Shown here piece by piece: positions 6,010 to 8,401 of a DNA stretch of 8,401 nt; positions within the stretch are counted from its first letter, which is position 1; each line of letters starts with the position of its first letter. The position numbers and the translations under genes were made by a program. The DNA is from JBOGWY01 sp050694015 (lineage in GTDB: Bacteria; Actinomycetota; CADDZG01; WHSQ01). A model generated the notes under the pieces. The model saw only the letters and a program-made list of their open reading frames with translations, had not been told where the DNA came from and searched no databases. The stretch is from contig JBOGWY010000337.1 of the NCBI GenBank assembly GCA_050694015.1, forward strand, positions 1 through 8,401, written 5' to 3'.

Positions 6010-7701
6010 ATGGACGAGGCCACCGAAGAACCTTTGAGCCACGTCGGGGACGACCAGGCGTCCATCGGGGGCGTCACTCCTCCGCTGCCCGACGTGTTGC
6101 GGCGTCAGGGCCTCGCGTTGCGGCTGCTGCCCTTCGCCATCCCACTCGTCGTGGCATTCGGCACGGCACCCCTCACGGAGGGTCCGACGCAGAGTACGTC
6201 GCAGTTGTGGGCGGCCGTCGGCCTACTCGTTGCCTTGCTCGTCGCCGTCGTGGTCGTGCCGTGGCACAGGCTGCCGAGGCCGGCAGGGAACGTCCTCTGG
6301 GTCGGCTTCATAGCGATGATCGCGATCCTCAGGAACGCCGAGGGAGGATCCGCTTCCGGCTTGAGCGCGTTGTACTTCCTGCCCCTGATCGGGGCCGCCC
6401 TGTACGGGATGCTGCGTGAGGTTTACGCCGTCATCGTCTGCATCGCCGTCGCCCTTGTCTTACCGATCATCGCGGTCGGATCGCCTCACTATCCGGGCAC
6501 CGAATGGCGACGAGCAGTTCTGCAACTTCTCATGATGGCCTTCATCGGGACGATGGTGCAGACCCTCGTGCAGGAGGGTCGTCTCCAGTTGGTCAGAGAG
6601 CGATCCGTCCAGCGGTCCTTGCGCGAGAGCCGAGCGTTGCTTCGCTCCATCATGGACAACACGCCGGCGGTGATCTACACCAAGGACCCGGACGGGCGCT
6701 ACCTCTTCGTGAACGAGCGGTTCAAGCGCATCTTCAACATCTCGAATGAAGAGATCAGAGGTAAGGGCGACGACGCCATATTCGATGATTCGACCGCTCG
6801 CGAGATCGCGCAGATCGATTCGGACGTGTTGAAGGGAAGCGTTCCCATCGATCTCGAGAGGGACGGATATGGGTCCGCCCGCGATCGGCACTACTTATCG
6901 GTCAAGTTCCCGGTCATCGACAAGGCCGGTGAAGTGCTGGGGATGTGCGATGTCTCTCTCGACATCACCGACCGCAAGCAGGCACAGGCCGCGGCGGAGC
7001 GCGTGAAGGACGAATTCTTCTCGTTGGTTTCGCACGAACTGCGGACCCCGCTCACGTCCATCGTCGGATACGTCGAGGAATTGCTGTCCGAGGAGGACGG
7101 CGATCTCAATTCGGTCCAACGGCGTTTCCTCGAAGTCATAAGGCGGAACTCCGAACGCTTGCACCGGCTGGTCGGTGATCTGCTGTTCGTCGCCCAGGCT
7201 GAAGCCGGAGCCGTGTCGCTCGTTCTTTCCGACATCGTGATCCACGACGTCGCGGCGCGCTCGGTGGAGGCCGCCCTTCCTCACGCTCGGAGCAAGTCGA
7301 TCGACCTGACGTTCGATTCGGACCCAGGTCTCGTCGTGAGCGGTGACGGCGGTCGCATCGGTCAGCTCTTCGACAATCTCATCTCGAACGCGATCAAGTA
7401 CACGCCCGAAGGCGGCAAGGTTCAGGTTTCCTTGAGACGGGACGGCGAACAGGTTGTGATCGATGTTTCGGATACCGGGATGGGTATCCCCGAGGACGAG
7501 CAGCCGCTGTTGTTCCAGCGATTCTCGAGGACACGCGCGTCCAAAGAGAAACAGATCAAGGGTGTCGGGCTGGGACTGACTATCGCGAAGTCGATCGCGG
7601 AGGCGCACGGAGGCTCCATCGAGTTGCGGAGCGCCGTGGGCCACGGAACCACCTTCACGACACGGCTACCCGTCGCCGAGAAGAAGGAGCTCCCCCTCTA
7701 A
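6010..7701 (+). CDS. Membrane-bound PAS sensor histidine kinase
   Basis: 563 residues, a transmitter of a two-component system. Residues 1-35 are cytoplasmic and acidic. About six hydrophobic segments follow between residues 38 and 186, with very short loops, forming an integral sensor region of no type I recognise. A short helical linker leads to a PAS domain at about 215-325 (MDNTPAVIYTKDPDGRYLFVN, then DITDRKQ at its end). The HisKA domain has the phospho-accepting His342 in SHELRTP. The ATPase domain has the N-box with Asn460, G1 DTGMGIP from Asp488, an F-box LLFQRFSR and G2 GVGLGLTIAKS from Gly518. All catalytic boxes are intact, so it should be active. No response regulator is encoded in the window, so the partner lies elsewhere or the kinase is an orphan. 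The gene uses TTG for leucine more often than its neighbours by eye. Its stop overlaps that of the convergent glycosyltransferase gene. Confidence 0.93.
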   Translation: MDEATEEPLSHVGDDQASIGGVTPPLPDVLRRQGLALRLLPFAIPLVVAFGTAPLTEGPTQSTSQLWAAVGLLVALLVAVVVVPWHRLPRPAGNVLWVGFIAMIAILRNAEGGSASGLSALYFLPLIGAALYGMLREVYAVIVCIAVALVLPIIAVGSPHYPGTEWRRAVLQLLMMAFIGTMVQTLVQEGRLQLVRERSVQRSLRESRALLRSIMDNTPAVIYTKDPDGRYLFVNERFKRIFNISNEEIRGKGDDAIFDDSTAREIAQIDSDVLKGSVPIDLERDGYGSARDRHYLSVKFPVIDKAGEVLGMCDVSLDITDRKQAQAAAERVKDEFFSLVSHELRTPLTSIVGYVEELLSEEDGDLNSVQRRFLEVIRRNSERLHRLVGDLLFVAQAEAGAVSLVLSDIVIHDVAARSVEAALPHARSKSIDLTFDSDPGLVVSGDGGRIGQLFDNLISNAIKYTPEGGKVQVSLRRDGEQVVIDVSDTGMGIPEDEQPLLFQRFSRTRASKEKQIKGVGLGLTIAKSIAEAHGGSIELRSAVGHGTTFTTRLPVAEKKELPL

Positions 7702-8401
7702 GAACTCGGCCCGCGTGTCGGTCCGACGGTGGGGCGCGATGCGAACCCCTTGCGCTGCATCTCTCCCCACGAGCGCCTGCGCCTGGCGACATCGACGAAC
7801 GCGCGCACCCGCCACCACGAGGTGAGCTGGCGATACCCGACGTTCTCAAGAACCGCGTAGAGGAACAGCTTGAGCACGTCCCGCCGTCGCTCGTACCGGC
7901 GGAACGTGACTTCTTCGAGAAGTAACGCTGCGACCGACAGCGCGATGCCCAGCGCCCCCGCCAGGATCAAGAACGCCACCACGTATGTCGTCTCGATCGT
8001 CCCTGTGAAGTAGCCGATCGGAAAGACGATGTACCCGAGCAGCTCGATGATCGGTCCCAGTGCTTCGAACGCGATGAAATACGGGATCCCGAGCAACCCG
8101 AACGCGCCTTGTCTGGGATCGAGGGACGCCGCCCTGTGACGCCAGAGCGCCTCCGCCAGTCCGCGATGCCATCGACGTCGCTGAGATCTCAGCGTTCGAA
8201 GTGATTCAGGACATTCGGTCCAGCAGACCGGATCCGGAACGAACGTGATCTTGTATGGGACCTTCGTCTTACGCAGGTGCCTGTGAAGACGCATGACAAG
8301 CTCCATGTCCTCACCCACCGTGGCGGTGTCGTAGCCCCCTACCTCTTCCACCAACGATCGTTTGAAGAGGCCGAACGCACCCGAGATGATCAACAGTGAG
8401 T
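7698..8401 (-). CDS. Family 2 glycosyltransferase, membrane-bound, C-terminal part (runs off right edge)
   Basis: At least 233 residues, with the N-terminus outside the window; the first complete codon read is at 8399. The frame reads SLLIISGAFGLFKR, then a GEDMEL segment holding the acidic catalytic residues, then SQRRRWHRG, the Q-x-x-R-W motif that holds the growing chain in processive GT-2 enzymes such as cellulose, hyaluronan and poly-N-acetylglucosamine synthases. At least two long hydrophobic stretches follow (from GLLGIPYF to PIGYF, and from TTYVVAF to AALLLE), then a basic cytoplasmic tail rich in Arg. The enzyme probably makes and exports a surface polysaccharide; the sugar cannot be told from this part. 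A TTG at 8393 could be read as a start, but conserved residues begin before it, so it is internal. The TAG at 7700-7698 overlaps the kinase TAA on the other strand. Confidence 0.88.
   Translation of the reverse strand, partial: SLLIISGAFGLFKRSLVEEVGGYDTATVGEDMELVMRLHRHLRKTKVPYKITFVPDPVCWTECPESLRTLRSQRRRWHRGLAEALWRHRAASLDPRQGAFGLLGIPYFIAFEALGPIIELLGYIVFPIGYFTGTIETTYVVAFLILAGALGIALSVAALLLEEVTFRRYERRRDVLKLFLYAVLENVGYRQLTSWWRVRAFVDVARRRRSWGEMQRKGFASRPTVGPTRGPSS

Noticed and set aside
5530..6042. 170-codon minus-strand frame crossing the divergent intergenic region
   Set aside because: It covers Walker A of the helicase in another frame and becomes Arg/Ala/Gly-rich there. No homology is visible in the intergenic part.
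6895..7644. 249-codon open frame antisense to the histidine kinase
   Set aside because: It lies opposite the H, N, G1 and G2 boxes and has no motif of its own.
7717..7727. GTCGG-T-CCGAC palindrome just after the kinase stop, as a terminator
   Set aside because: A one-base loop cannot form a hairpin, no T-run follows, and it lies inside the glycosyltransferase gene.
1..8401. tRNA, rRNA, CRISPR, insertion sequence or phage genes
   Set aside because: None seen on either strand: no regularly spaced repeats, no transposase or integrase motifs, and no cloverleaf-like conserved tRNA arms.

Overview
This is GC-rich bacterial DNA of actinobacterial type. The main reason is a pair of UvrD-like helicase genes whose sequence style fits AdnA and AdnB, the motor-nuclease pair that processes DNA breaks in Actinomycetota. 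Leucine and arginine codon choice and compact gene packing agree with that. I cannot name a genus. A deep-branching actinobacterium or a metagenome contig is possible, but that is inference.

Layout from left to right: (1) 1-307, minus: the N-terminus of a UvrD/AdnB-like helicase that runs off the left edge. (2) 304-786, minus: a probable lipoprotein. (3) 783-1205, minus: a small membrane-anchored extracytoplasmic protein. Genes 3, 2 and 1 are read in that order and joined by ATGA stop/start overlaps. (4) 1235-1684, plus: a 149-residue DUF6714-like protein. It diverges from gene 3 across only 29 bp and converges on gene 5 across 8 bp. (5) 1693-2802, minus: a secreted seven-bladed beta-propeller. 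(6) 2799-5822, minus: a 1007-residue helicase-nuclease (AdnA-like), again joined to gene 5 by an ATGA overlap. (7) 5823-6009: a 187-bp divergent intergenic region with two inverted repeats, the largest non-coding stretch here. (8) 6010-7701, plus: a membrane-bound PAS sensor histidine kinase. (9) 7698-8401, minus: the C-terminal part of a processive family 2 glycosyltransferase. Its stop codon overlaps that of the kinase.

The two helicase genes would be expected to act together. In well-studied actinobacteria adnA and adnB lie next to each other. Here about 2.5 kb separates them, holding three envelope-protein genes and one inverted cytoplasmic gene. Envelope genes are translationally linked to both helicase genes: adnA to the propeller, and the lipoprotein to adnB. 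Whether this is chance packing or a real association is the main open question. The histidine kinase and the glycosyltransferase look like a separate sensing and cell-surface module. There is no tRNA, rRNA, CRISPR array, insertion sequence or convincing terminator in the window, and no unmistakably new system.
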